The position numbers and the translations under genes are program-made. This document shows positions 17,661-28,470 of a stretch of DNA of 64,000 nt, in pieces; the first letter of the stretch is position 1, and each line of letters opens with the position of its first letter. The notes under the pieces are model-generated. The model saw only the letters and a list, made by a program, of their open reading frames with translations. It had not been told where the DNA came from and did not search any database. Source of the DNA: Salipaludibacillus sp. LMS25 (lineage in GTDB: Bacteria; Bacillota; Bacilli; Bacillales; Salisediminibacteriaceae); the NCBI RefSeq assembly GCF_024362805.1, contig NZ_CP093299.1, positions 2,388,001 through 2,452,000 on the forward strand, read 5' to 3'.

Positions 17661-19640
<1,980 letters not shown>

Positions 19641-19705
19641 AATCTTCTAAGAGTGTATTTATTATAAATATGACTCTATAATAGGGGAAAAATTCACATA
19701 TAACT

Positions 19706-19743
19706 ATAGATTATTTAATAAAAACATATACTATTTGGCTATT
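19706..19743 (-). promoter_or_regulatory. AraC-type activator box and -10, neopullulanase gene
   Basis: 33 of 38 bases match 5880-5917 upstream of thuA. On the minus strand: AATAGCCAAATAGTATATG, then TTTTTATTAAATAATC as the -10 region. Both copies are oriented toward the downstream minus-strand gene, and the adjacent upstream gene is an AraC regulator. Confidence 0.55.
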
Positions 19744-19791
19744 GATGTGTTATATGTCTCGGTTCAATAGTTTTAACTCAATAGAAAAAAA

Positions 19792-19968
19792 GGACAGTAA
19801 GATCCCCCCTCAAAACTTAAGAAGTTGAAAAGTTTAGGTGGGGGCTTACTCCCCTTAAGATCCAATATAGAAAGGTTTTATCTTGCGAAACTCATGATTA
19901 GTTTTTTGTCATACGGCTAGTTAGACTAACCGTTTGCAACGGCTACATTGATTGAAGGGGCGTTTTAT
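19792..19968 (+). repeat. Diverged A/B-type repeat
   Basis: Contains the family A first hairpin in altered form (ATCCCCCCTC...AGGTGGGGGC around 19812-19845) and a family B-like right end (GATTGAAGGGGCGTTTTAT). The middle is unrelated to either family. Its terminal TTTTAT supplies the stop codon (TAA on the minus strand) of the AraC gene at 19965-20735. Confidence 0.6.
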
Positions 19969-20735
19969 TCCTGACGTCTATATTCTCCAGGTGATATACC
20001 ATACTTCTTTTTAAATACTCTATGAAAATAGGGGTAAGTGCCAAAACCACAGTTTTCAGCTATATGTTCCAGTGTCATCGTCGTATATGTCATTTGATTA
20101 ATCGCTGTCGATAGCCGTATGTCGACAGCATATTCGATTATCGTTTTGCCAACACAGCTTTTAAACAGATGGGCAGCTCGAGAGACACTAAGGTCTGCAG
20201 ATTGTGCCACATCTTCCACCTTGAATGTGTTCGTAGCATGTTCTTCAATGTATCGCAGCATGCGTGTGACTGGATAAGGCCGACTGACACATGAGGCTGT
20301 TTCGTGGACAGCACGTTCTAGCGATAAACATAGGGCTCTTAGTAAATATCCAGAGAGTTCTTTATTTTCTCCGTCTGACGGTCTGCGTTCTTCAATAATT
20401 AGGTGACGCCATAATGCGAGTAGTTTTTCATCGAGGTTGATCTGAGAGAAAGTTGGCCTTTCAGCACGTCCCCACCATTCATCGAGCCAAGTTCCTTCAC
20501 ATATTAAATGATAGTCTCCACTGTTTTGGCTTCCAGCAATTTTTATTTCATAAAGGTCGCCAGGTTTTGTTAATAGGAGTCCACCTTTTTTAAGAGTCAT
20601 TTTTCTATTATTAACGGTAATTTCGCAAAATCCTTCTGTTTGTAAGCGGATAAGATAACTCGATAATTCGGACTTAGGTTGGGAATAACCTTTTGTGTGA
20701 TGAGAATAACCGCAAAAACCAATATGCATCGTCAT
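19965..20735 (-). CDS. AraC-family transcriptional regulator
   Basis: 256 residues; N-terminal sensing half (LKKGGLLLTKPGDLYEIKI) and C-terminal double helix-turn-helix (FKVEDVAQSADLSVSRAAHL; HIAENCGFGTYPYFHRVFKK). Start ATG 20735 has GGGGAGG eight bases upstream. Paralogue of 16263-17102. It lies directly upstream of the neopullulanase promoter box, on the same strand, so local activation of starch and sugar genes is a reasonable inference. The stop codon lies inside a repeat element, suggesting the original C-terminus was altered slightly. Confidence 0.85.
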   Translation of the reverse strand: MTMHIGFCGYSHHTKGYSQPKSELSSYLIRLQTEGFCEITVNNRKMTLKKGGLLLTKPGDLYEIKIAGSQNSGDYHLICEGTWLDEWWGRAERPTFSQINLDEKLLALWRHLIIEERRPSDGENKELSGYLLRALCLSLERAVHETASCVSRPYPVTRMLRYIEEHATNTFKVEDVAQSADLSVSRAAHLFKSCVGKTIIEYAVDIRLSTAINQMTYTTMTLEHIAENCGFGTYPYFHRVFKKKYGISPGEYRRQE

Positions 20736-20887
20736 AAGTTAATCCTCCCCTTTCTGAACTGATTCAGAATTCTTACACCTATAGCTTAACGCATTCAATA
20801 GAAAGACTGATACGGATTTTTCCCATTAGCCTCGTATAGTTAGTTTAGCTCAAATTTTACTAGCTAGATATAGCTTATTTAGTCTGA

Positions 20888-20942
20888 TTTATCCCACTCT
20901 TAAGGGGTAGTAAAACGCCCACTGATTGAAGCTTAGCTTTAT
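20888..20942 (+). repeat. Family A repeat, internal-deletion form
   Basis: 55 bp: TTTATCCCACTCTTAAGGGG joined to CGCCCACTGATTGAAGC and TTAGCTTTAT. The junction GTAAAACGCCC fits deletion between the direct repeats AAAACCCCC and AAAACGCCC found in the full element. Beyond it, 20943-21321 holds only a cre-like TGTAAACGTTTGTG (20973-20986) and no gene. Confidence 0.85.
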
Positions 20943-21321
20943 TGAAAGGATACTAGTCACTCAATGACATATTGTAAACGTTTGTGCTTTAATAGCTATT
21001 TGCTAATAGTGGCAATCATTTGATAATAATAACCTATCACGTGGCGCCATACGTGAGAAGTAAAACGTATCTAGATGCCAAACTTAAATGCGATAGTTTC
21101 TATAATGTTTGGTGAGGAAGAGGGTTTGGATGCTATCCGTCTATCAACTTCTTACATTCTTTCCGCTAGCGCTTCACTCAGATAATGACCGTTGACAGAA
21201 AAAGAGCACAAAGAAAAGGACTATCAAAAGAATAGGAATTATTAACTATTTATACATTAATAGAATTAATCTACCTATTTTATGTTATTATGGTAGTGTA
21301 TTACTAAAGACAAAGGGGATG

Positions 21322-21850
21322 ATGAACGTAGCAGAATTAAAGTAGTATTATCAAGTTTTTTAGCCTTTATTGTCTTTTTTAGTGTTATATCTCCAGCGTA
21401 TGCAGAGACTTTTAACGAACAAAAGAATGAAATAGAGGTAAATGATGAATTGAATATTGGTGTTAACAATATTCAATTTACTCCTTCTGATGATGATTCT
21501 CGGTTCAAGCTCTTCCTCTTATTCCTGCATTTGTTTCTTTCTTAGCTAAACAAGGACTCAAGAAAGCAGTTGTCAGATACGGTCCAAGTGCAGTAGCAAC
21601 TTTGATTAGAAGTTCTGAAACAGTAGCTAGAGCCGTAGCTAAACAGCTAGGATATAGAGCAACAAATTATACTTCTAAAGGAGCAAAGGTTTATGTTAGA
21701 TCTAAAGGAAAGGGACCTAAATATATTGTTAGGGATCGTGATGGTCATAGTGGAGGAGCTTGGAAAGGAGCTTCCTCTGTGAGAAATTTGGGTAGTAAAA
21801 ACACTCGCTCTGGAACGTATAATGCTGAACTTAAAAGAATAGGAGACTAA
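21322..21850 (+). pseudogene. SAR2788/Ntox21-type secreted toxin, frameshifted
   Basis: Reconstructed reading: ATG 21322 behind AAAGGGG, a signal peptide (FLAFIVFFSVISPAYA) in a second frame, and a toxin domain in a third frame (LIPAFVSFLAKQGLKK to the final RIGD). The C-terminal pattern DGHSGGAWKGASSVRNLGSK followed by RSGTYNAELKRIGD matches, from memory, bacterial RNase toxin 21 / SAR2788-type domains. Two indels (near 21330 and 21500) break the gene. The intact gene just downstream (8-base gap) is the likely immunity partner. Confidence 0.65.
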
Positions 21851-21857
21851 ATATAGT

Positions 21858-22355
21858 ATGAAACAGATAGAAAAATTCAATGTAAGACTAGATAATTTTG
21901 AACAAACACCTTTTTACCAAGCTGATGGAAACCTTCGCTTTCGTATAGAAAGTGGTTTTTATGGTCACAAGAATTGGAAATACCTGAAAAAATTAATTTA
22001 CAAACTTTTTGACAAAAACGAACAGATATATGCTTCTTTTTTATCTGGAGGGATTGTTAATGAGAAGCGGATTTATTCAAAAACTGGTTTAGGTAAATAC
22101 ATTAAAATAGTTAATTGGAAAGAAGATGTGGTTTACAATAGAGATTCAAACATGCATTTTGTTATAACTACGATTCAAAATGTACAACCGGAAGAAATTT
22201 ATAAATATTCAAGAACTGTAACAACAGGTCATAAAGAAGCGTATACTGTGTTTTACAATGAAACATATCTAATGTATATCAGTAATGATGTTATTGATAT
22301 TATTGGAAAAGAGGAGTCAAGCATCCGCGAAATAAAAAAACAGGTGATATCGTAA
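21858..22355 (+). CDS. Probable immunity protein for the adjacent toxin
   Basis: 165 residues, soluble, no signal peptide: MKQIEKFNVRLDNFEQTPFY at the start, rich in aromatic and charged residues. No family recognised. The only support for an immunity role is position: it begins eight bases after the toxin stop codon, on the same strand, in the usual toxin-immunity order, and it has stayed open while the toxin has broken. ATG 21858 is preceded by AGGAG within the toxin's final codons. Confidence 0.55.
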   Translation: MKQIEKFNVRLDNFEQTPFYQADGNLRFRIESGFYGHKNWKYLKKLIYKLFDKNEQIYASFLSGGIVNEKRIYSKTGLGKYIKIVNWKEDVVYNRDSNMHFVITTIQNVQPEEIYKYSRTVTTGHKEAYTVFYNETYLMYISNDVIDIIGKEESSIREIKKQVIS

Positions 22356-22364
22356 GAAAGATTA

Positions 22365-22770
22365 TTATCCCCCTAATAGTTTCTGTCCACGATAAAATGC
22401 CTGACCGAAACAAGTGGAGGGAATTGAAGGAGTAGACAGGCTGCTGTTCACCCAGCCCCTCTTGGCTTGCAAGCAAACCCGTTTTGCTTTTCGCTCGGCA
22501 GGATGGTTCGGAATCCCCCCTCGGCGTTGGGGTCGGGGCCAACTGGAATGAATACTATTGATGTGGAGCAAGAAATTATTGCTTCACATGGCGAGTGTGA
22601 GTCGCTTCTAATGCTCTTCCTACAAATAGTTTGAGCTCATTATATAACCTTGGTGGAGGTGAGTTAGCAAGATATTTATCTAATCATGGAATAAGTGCTT
22701 ATTGTTCTCTATAGGGCGATAAGGGTCCAAAAGTAGTTTCAGATTTAATAAGGTGTAAATGAACCTTTTA
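22365..22770. other. GC-rich island and decayed fragments, no intact gene
   Basis: 22435-22555 is strikingly GC-rich relative to its surroundings (for example CGGCGTTGGGGTCGGGGCC), with abrupt edges, and encodes nothing convincing on either strand. After it, 22630-22710 reads a short protein fragment (SLYNLGGGELARYLSNHGIS) followed by a stop, perhaps the end of another toxin-type gene. It looks like a junction of foreign segments. Confidence 0.4.
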
Positions 22771-22771
22771 A

Positions 22772-22864
22772 TTTATTTTTAGATAAGCGTCCGTAAAACT
22801 CCGCCTCAAAATATTTAGGCGGGAGATAACGGACGCTAATGTCCTGATTGAAGGTTCGTTTTAT
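22772..22864 (+). repeat. Family B repeat lacking second hairpin
   Basis: Left end diverged (TTTATTTTTAGATAAGCGTCC), first hairpin intact (CTCCGCCT/AGGCGGGAG within GCGTCCGT/ACGGACGC), then CTGATTGAAGGTTCGTTTTAT directly. The second hairpin has been deleted, as in 28145-28254. From 22865 to 23402 no gene is seen; a small hairpin CTGTTG/CAACAG at 23292-23319 resembles a sequence at 417-452. Confidence 0.75.
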
Positions 22865-23402
22865 ATCGTTCGAGTTTTTTGATTTTTTAAAAAGTAATAA
22901 AAGAAAAATAATAGCCATTATAAGACACCGTTAATGGTTTTTCTCCTCTATTGTTAATAATATTTTCCGAAAAACCCCTCATTACCATGTTATTTCCTGG
23001 ATCAATTGTATTACAACATCATACTTAAATAATATAAGTTTACTTAGTACTGCTGAATAACTTCAAAAGTAAGACTTCACAAGGATTCTGGGCATTTATG
23101 TCGAAGTAAGGCGCAAGGAAAAACGTAGACTGTTGCTGAAAAACCTTGCTTTTGGAGGTCTGGGGAAATAAAGACAATCATTCAAAATATCACATTTTGT
23201 TACCACCATTTTGCAGAAGATGACCTAAAATTGAACTGAAGGGCTTTTTGCATGTGAGTTGCTCTTGACAGGAAGCACATAATGGTAAAAAGGCTGTTGA
23301 AAAGACGCTCCAACAGCTGGAGTACGTTTTAGCTACAGAGATTATCATGTTCCTTGTGTTTTTTACTGAATATATATGTCCTTACATTCACCTTTTTTAG
23401 CG

Positions 23403-24878
23403 TTATTTTTTCTTTTCTTCTAACACTTTTTTTAACGGTTCCTTATACTTTGACGATACGAGGATGTACAAAAAGTCCTCTTCTTTAATTTCTGTTTCAC
23501 CGTATGGCGTAATCAATGTTTCATCTCTTACAATCGCACTAATATTCGCTTTTTGTGGGAAGGATATTTCGTGTAATTTCTTTCCTACAATAGCTGAATA
23601 CTTCGTCGTTTTAAACTGAATCATTTCCGCATTTGCTTTACCCATCGAAATAAGTTCAATGGCATGATGCGGGCTGTCTTTGACAGGTCCAGTGAGCTTT
23701 AATTTTTCTGCTAAATACGTAATGCTAGAGCCTTGAATGAGCGTAGACGTTAAGACGATAAAGAACACCACATTAAAGAAAAGTTGTGCGTTTTCCAATC
23801 CGGCTACAATAGGGAACGTCGCAAGAACAATTGGCACAGCTCCACGTAAACCTGCCCATGAAAGGAACAGCTTTTCTTTCAGTGTGTATGACATCCCAAA
23901 TGTTGATAAAAAGACAGCAGCTGGACGGGCAATGATCATGAGTATAAATGATAATAGGAAGCCATTTAACATCACAGTTGCGGTGAAAAGCTGGCCTGGA
24001 AATACGAATAGACCGAGAATGATGAACATAAGTATTTGTGCCATCCAAGCGAATCCCTCGTTAACTTGGAAGATGGCGTAACGATACGTTAATTCAGAAT
24101 TACCCACAACTAATGCTGCAGCATAAACGGCGAGAAAGCCACTTCCTTCCACATACGAAGCGAGACTGAATGTGAGTAACGCAAAGGCGACAGCAAACAG
24201 TGGGTAAAGGCCGCTAGATTCTAATTTTATTCGGTTTATCGACCAAGAAGCCACTTTCCCTAATAACAAGCCAATCGCAAGCCCGATACCCATTTGCCAA
24301 AAAAATGATGGGATAAGTGTCCACACACTTGTATCTGGATATCGTATAAGTTCAATAAATGACAGTGTCAAAAAGACAGCCATCGGATCATTTGCACCTG
24401 ATTCTGCTTCAAGGGTAGCACCCATTTTCACTTTAATGTTACGCTCCTTTAATGTGGCAAAAACGGCAGCGGCATCTGTGGAGCCAACGATGGCACCGAA
24501 CAAAAGGGCCTCAAGAAAAGTCACATCAAAAATCAAATAAGCAGCAAAGCCGACGGTGGCTGAAGTGAAAAGTACGCCGAGCGTGGCAAGAGAGACAGAA
24601 GGGACGGCGACAGAACGAACAGTCTCCCATTTCGTTTGCAAGCCGCCTTCGAATAAAATGATAATAAGAGCAAAAATCCCAATTGTTTGCGCCATTTGCG
24701 GACTGTCAAAATAAACGATGCCCAGTCCATCACTGCCAATAAGCATCCCTACAAGAATAAACAACACAAGGGCAGGGACACCCAATCGATTAGAAAACTT
24801 GGCAACGAGTACACCGCTTATTAGAATAAACGCTGCGAGAAAAATGAATGCTTCGGTCGTGAAGGTTTCTAAAAACAT
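23403..24878 (-). CDS. Potassium/proton antiporter, CPA1 NhaP2/CvrA-like
   Basis: 491 residues: about 12 membrane segments (1-390) with GSTDAAAVFATL and ESGANDPMAVFLTLS, the ion-binding motifs of NhaP2-type antiporters, followed by a cytoplasmic TrkA-C domain (about 400-485). Such proteins exchange K+ (or Na+) for H+ across the membrane and help in pH and ion balance, important to alkaliphiles. ATG 24878 has GAGGGG upstream. It follows a small recombinase gene by 30 bases on the same strand, but the two are unlikely to be functionally linked. Confidence 0.9.
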   Translation of the reverse strand: MFLETFTTEAFIFLAAFILISGVLVAKFSNRLGVPALVLFILVGMLIGSDGLGIVYFDSPQMAQTIGIFALIIILFEGGLQTKWETVRSVAVPSVSLATLGVLFTSATVGFAAYLIFDVTFLEALLFGAIVGSTDAAAVFATLKERNIKVKMGATLEAESGANDPMAVFLTLSFIELIRYPDTSVWTLIPSFFWQMGIGLAIGLLLGKVASWSINRIKLESSGLYPLFAVAFALLTFSLASYVEGSGFLAVYAAALVVGNSELTYRYAIFQVNEGFAWMAQILMFIILGLFVFPGQLFTATVMLNGFLLSFILMIIARPAAVFLSTFGMSYTLKEKLFLSWAGLRGAVPIVLATFPIVAGLENAQLFFNVVFFIVLTSTLIQGSSITYLAEKLKLTGPVKDSPHHAIELISMGKANAEMIQFKTTKYSAIVGKKLHEISFPQKANISAIVRDETLITPYGETEIKEEDFLYILVSSKYKEPLKKVLEEKKK

Positions 24879-24908
24879 GGCTACCCCTCTTTCAAATATA
24901 AAAGTTCA

Positions 24909-25451
24909 TTATAAGTTGACGTCTAGTTCAATCGGGTCAAACCGGTCGACATCAATGTACTTTCTTGTTTCTGCGGGAGTGGATTGATGAAAGCGTTGCT
25001 GAATAAGTGAAATGGCAACGCCTTTACGATAGGCGTGATAGCCAAAGGTTTTACGCAATGTATGTGTCCCTATGTTTTCTTTTATCCCTGCTTGTCTGGC
25101 AACCTCATGAATCATGCGGTACGCCTGTTGTCTAGTAATGGGGGCTGAGCCTTTCTTTGATCTAAATAAATAATCTTCTCGTGTATAAGCGGTGTGAGCA
25201 AGGTGGAGTTTAAGAGCTTCTTTCACATTAGCATTCAAAAAGATCGTATTGCCGCGAATGGTAATAAAAGCAGTCAATTTCTCTTTTTCATTCAGCATAT
25301 CGCCAAACGTGAGGGGGAGCATGTCACTAATACGTAATCCGGTATTAATGCCCAGTACAAATAACAGGTGATCTCGTGTTGATCTTAGTTTAAGGAGTTT
25401 TTTCATTAACCGAATTTTTCGGACATCTTTAATCGGATGCACGTATTCCAT
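24909..25451 (-). CDS. Short tyrosine recombinase (integrase catalytic domain only)
   Basis: 180 residues. Catalytic residues are visible: R40 (GLRISD), H130 and R133 (HTLRKT), H155 and nucleophile Y165 (ETRKYI). It lacks the N-terminal core-binding domain of phage integrases, as do several short chromosomal recombinases of Bacillaceae. ATG 25451 follows GGAGGA. No attachment site or phage genes are nearby, so it may be a stand-alone recombinase or remnant of a mobile element. It borders the toxin/repeat mosaic on the left. Confidence 0.85.
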   Translation of the reverse strand: MEYVHPIKDVRKIRLMKKLLKLRSTRDHLLFVLGINTGLRISDMLPLTFGDMLNEKEKLTAFITIRGNTIFLNANVKEALKLHLAHTAYTREDYLFRSKKGSAPITRQQAYRMIHEVARQAGIKENIGTHTLRKTFGYHAYRKGVAISLIQQRFHQSTPAETRKYIDVDRFDPIELDVNL

Positions 25452-25701
25452 TGAGTCCTCCGCCTATTTTAATGTGTCATAACGCCACTTTAACATAATA
25501 TTATGTAACTTTTGAAATAAAATGCTTTTGCAAGCACTCATGAAAGGAAATAAGGGCTATTCTTCCTGCGAATTAGCATTATCATGCCTCTTTCTATTCG
25601 TGAAAAAAGCTGTAAAACCACCAATAGCAGTTTCACAGCTTAGTTTTTACCAATGAGAGTAGGTAGTCGTTCTGTTTTTGGGGTTATTTGAAAAAAAGGG
25701 A

Positions 25702-26343
25702 TTACTCGGACTCTCCTACCACGGTAAAACGTTCATTCATATACTTGGGGTTTTCGATTTCATCAACGATCGCAATGGCATAATCAGCATAACTGATATA
25801 GCTTTCACCTTTTGAGTTTAAAATCACATGGTCTTTTCCAGATTTATAAGAACCGGTACGTTTTCCGTTAGGATCAAAAAAGCCAGCGGGACTTAAAAAT
25901 GTCCATGTGAATCCTGTCTCATTCAAAAGCTCATTAAAGGCAATGCGCATATTAGACGCAGTTGGTCTTGCTATTTCTGGGAAATCTGGCGTATCGAGTA
26001 ATTGTGTTGTTTTCTCTTGATCTACATAGAGAGTTCCCGCTCCACCTACAATGATTAAACGTGTTTTAGGGGCGTCTTTCAATGCTTTATTGAGTACTCT
26101 CCCAGCTTCAATATGCTGTTCTTCCTTACCTTGTGGAGGGTTAAAGGCATTGATAACAACGTCATATGCTTTAATATCCTCTGCTGTAATATCAAAGACG
26201 TCTTTCTCTATAACGGTGATGTTTGCTTCTGTCACCTTGGATGGATTTCTAACAAGTGCTGTGACGTCGTGTCCTCTGTCTAATGCCTCTTTTAAAATTA
26301 GTTTGCCAGATTTCCCGCTTGCACCAATAATAGCAATTTTCAT
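25702..26343 (-). CDS. NAD(P)-binding oxidoreductase, YwnB-like
   Basis: 213 residues, atypical short-chain dehydrogenase/NmrA fold: IIGASGKSGKLILKEALDRG (nucleotide-binding loop) and SNMRIAFNELL, with SPAGFFDPNGKRTG near the middle as in YwnB and related NADH-flavin reductase-like proteins. Its gene lies downstream of an Rrf2 regulator (YwnA-like) on the same strand, with two 17-bp operators in between. Probably a stress- or redox-related reductase; substrate unknown. Confidence 0.85.
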   Translation of the reverse strand: MKIAIIGASGKSGKLILKEALDRGHDVTALVRNPSKVTEANITVIEKDVFDITAEDIKAYDVVINAFNPPQGKEEQHIEAGRVLNKALKDAPKTRLIIVGGAGTLYVDQEKTTQLLDTPDFPEIARPTASNMRIAFNELLNETGFTWTFLSPAGFFDPNGKRTGSYKSGKDHVILNSKGESYISYADYAIAIVDEIENPKYMNERFTVVGESE

Positions 26344-26450
26344 GTGTGTGTTCCTCCTGAGTGTAATTTTTAATCATAATAGGTTGTACTAACATAATCG
26401 ATAATTGCCGTTGAAGAAGCGTCCTCCTTCATACGAGCTAAGTTCTAATT

Positions 26451-26521
26451 GTAACTGTATTAGTTACAGTTGGGATGAAGAACAACCCCTGCAAAAGGGG
26501 ATTAGTAACTATTTTAGTTAC
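26451..26521 (-). promoter_or_regulatory. Two Rrf2-type operators before the oxidoreductase gene
   Basis: GTAACTGTATTAGTTAC (26451-26467) and GTAACTATTTTAGTTAC (26505-26521) are near-identical 17-bp inverted repeats. A third variant, GTCACCATCTTAGTGAC, lies in front of the regulator gene at 26978-26994. The shared form is GTNACnnTnTTAGTNAC. The pair lies between regulator and target gene. Confidence 0.7.
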
Positions 26522-26549
26522 AGGTAGGTGCTTTGTCAACAGTTTTTAC

Positions 26550-26963
26550 TCATGTATTAGAAAGATCGTTAAGAATATCACCTAGTGTTTGATTAGCTAA
26601 TTCTTGCTCCATCGCTTGTTGAACACGAACAAAGGTTGTGTCAAGTGTTACTTGTATGCGGCTGCCAATGTCACAGCGAGGGTTAGGTTTTTCATGAATG
26701 GAAAAAAGATCGTCATGTGTTTGTACAGCTTTGTAAACATCAAGTAATGAGATATTTTCCGGTTCTTTAATTAACTTGGCTCCTGGTTGACCAGGTTTCG
26801 ATGTAAGGATTCCAGCTTTTTTAAGTAAGCTACTAAGCCGTCTTACAACCACAGGATTTGTATTCACACTGCCAGCGATAAAGTCAGAAGATAGTGCTTT
26901 TCCTTGTTGAGTTGCAATAAGAGCTAATATATGAATTGCTACTGATAAGCGGGTATTTATCAT
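26550..26963 (-). CDS. Rrf2-family transcriptional regulator, YwnA-like
   Basis: 137 residues; winged helix N-terminus (MINTRLSVAIHILALIATQQ), VRRLSSLLKKAGIL recognition region, and one cysteine (C99 in PRCDIG) in place of the three-cysteine Fe-S set of IscR or NsrR. This matches YwnA/YwgB-type members. Divided from its target oxidoreductase gene by 206 bases holding two operators, with a third operator over its own promoter; autoregulation and repression relieved by thiol or electrophile stress is the likely mode (inference). Confidence 0.85.
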   Translation of the reverse strand: MINTRLSVAIHILALIATQQGKALSSDFIAGSVNTNPVVVRRLSSLLKKAGILTSKPGQPGAKLIKEPENISLLDVYKAVQTHDDLFSIHEKPNPRCDIGSRIQVTLDTTFVRVQQAMEQELANQTLGDILNDLSNT

Positions 26964-26977
26964 GTTATCACCACCAT

Positions 26978-26994
26978 GTCACCATCTTAGTGAC
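26978..26994 (-). promoter_or_regulatory. Rrf2 operator in the regulator's own promoter
   Basis: GTCACCATCTTAGTGAC has the same symmetric layout and spacing as the two operators at 26451-26521 and sits just upstream of ATG 26963, so it suggests autorepression. Confidence 0.6.
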
Positions 26995-27150
26995 AGTTGA
27001 CCTCACTTGTCAATAACCATGGTTTATGAAGTATCATCGTTTCTATGCTAATAAACGTGTATCCGTGCGGCCTCGCTGATTCATTGAACCGAAAAAAGAC
27101 TCGTCTACTTTAAATGTTTGGTTCTATGTTCTACGATCGGTCTGACAGCT

Positions 27151-27978
27151 TTAAGGTTGAAAATACCGTTTTGCCCCAATATATTTAGGGTTCCAATAAG
27201 GATTGTCCATACTCGTTATAATGACCCCTTTTGAAGAGCTAGTGTGAATAAATTGATTGTTCCCTAAATAAATACCTGCGTGGGAAGGGCCGGGCTGATA
27301 AGTCTCAAAAAAAACGATATCTCCTCTTTTAGGTGTTGACACAGGTTCCCCCTCATCCCAATATTCACGATGGGTTCGAGGCAAATCAATACCGTTCTGT
27401 CTGAAAACATAATGAATAAATCCGCTACTATCAAAACCGTCAGGCGTTGTGCCTCCCCATACATAGGGTGAACCCAGTAAGCTTTTAGCATCATTGATTA
27501 AACGATCTGTAGCCACTGCTGCAGATGATAGACTTCTATTTTTATCCTCAGAGCTGCTAACAGGATTACTAGCTTCATTTGCCAAACGTGTATATGTGTG
27601 TTGTCCCGCTAATCCATCTACTTGAATGCCGCACTGAGTTTGAAATACTGTGACTGCTTCGTATGTTCTCTGACCAAAAAAACCGTCAATTGGCCCGTTA
27701 TAAAGGTTAGCCTCTTGGAGCGATATTTGTAACTCTTTAACGTGATCGCTTTGATCACCTTTCTTTAATAGGGGTAAGCCATACCATGAGCTACTTGTTG
27801 AGGTCTGAAGGGGGGAGGCTAATGCCAATGTAGTCCATTCTTTCTTATCTTCTGCAAAACACTCTACGTCAGAAAATGCATCACTCCTCTTAAGTTGATC
27901 GACAACAATAGGCTCTATGATTAATGCACTAATGAAGACAGTGGTTGTAACTACCACACTTATCACGACTGTTTTCAA
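27151..27978 (-). CDS. Secreted NlpC/P60-type protein with catalytic Cys replaced by Ser
   Basis: 275 residues: N-terminal membrane/signal segment (about 1-27), a peptidoglycan-binding type 1 domain (GDQSDHVKELQISLQEANLY to about 132), a serine-rich linker and an NlpC/P60 domain (155-275). The family's catalytic Cys in FDCSG is Ser184 here (FDSSG, codon AGT), while H233 (SHAGIY) and the third His (FIH) remain. It would be a poor or inactive cell-wall peptidase, possibly a wall-binding protein. TTG 27978 is the start, eight bases after AAAGGAGG. Its neighbours give no operon context. Confidence 0.85.
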   Translation of the reverse strand: MKTVVISVVVTTTVFISALIIEPIVVDQLKRSDAFSDVECFAEDKKEWTTLALASPLQTSTSSSWYGLPLLKKGDQSDHVKELQISLQEANLYNGPIDGFFGQRTYEAVTVFQTQCGIQVDGLAGQHTYTRLANEASNPVSSSEDKNRSLSSAAVATDRLINDAKSLLGSPYVWGGTTPDGFDSSGFIHYVFRQNGIDLPRTHREYWDEGEPVSTPKRGDIVFFETYQPGPSHAGIYLGNNQFIHTSSSKGVIITSMDNPYWNPKYIGAKRYFQP

Positions 27979-28144
27979 ATGCCAATCCTCCTTTACTCAT
28001 CATTCACTCTGTCTGCGTGTTGACTGCAGATGAAGGCATGAACTGTTCGTTAATTTACAAAAGGAAATTCATACTTTCTTTAAAAAAGAGGCATAGAGTA
28101 AGCGATGTTAGTATTGAACTGCATCATTCTCATTATTACCAAGT

Positions 28145-28254
28145 TTTATCACAGATAACCGTCCGTAAACCTCACGACTCTAAAAAGAGAGGAGAGGTAA
28201 TTCTATAAAGTCGTGAGCTAACGGACGCTAATGTCCTGATTGAAGGTGCGTTAT
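28145..28254 (+). repeat. Family B repeat lacking second hairpin
   Basis: TTTATCACAGATAACCGTCC, long first hairpin (CTCACGACT/AGTCGTGAG inside GTCCGT/ACGGAC), then CTGATTGAAGGTGCGTTAT. Same deletion class as 22772-22864. The interval 28255-28470 shows no gene. Confidence 0.75.
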
Positions 28255-28470
28255 ATTCGGGAAGTTGCCTTTTAAACAATCGGTCCCCTTTAGATTGGAG
28301 AAAGCAGGAGCAAGTATCAGGTCCCCTTAACAATAAAAATGCTTTAAAGCGATCAGTCTGGAAACCGAAACGTTAATCAAGATGTTTCGTGTTCTTTTTG
28401 ATGGGAAAAGACGTTATCCTTATCATATAATTATTTTGACGAGCAACAGTATACTCGGATTACGAGTCAG

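Noticed and set aside
22300..22571. Minus-strand ORFs of 68-80 codons in the GC-rich island
   Set aside because: Overlapping frames with proline/serine-rich low-quality sequence; caused by GC content.
24909..25451. Prophage or integrative element bounded by the recombinase
   Set aside because: No phage or conjugation genes, no duplicated attachment site recognised nearby.
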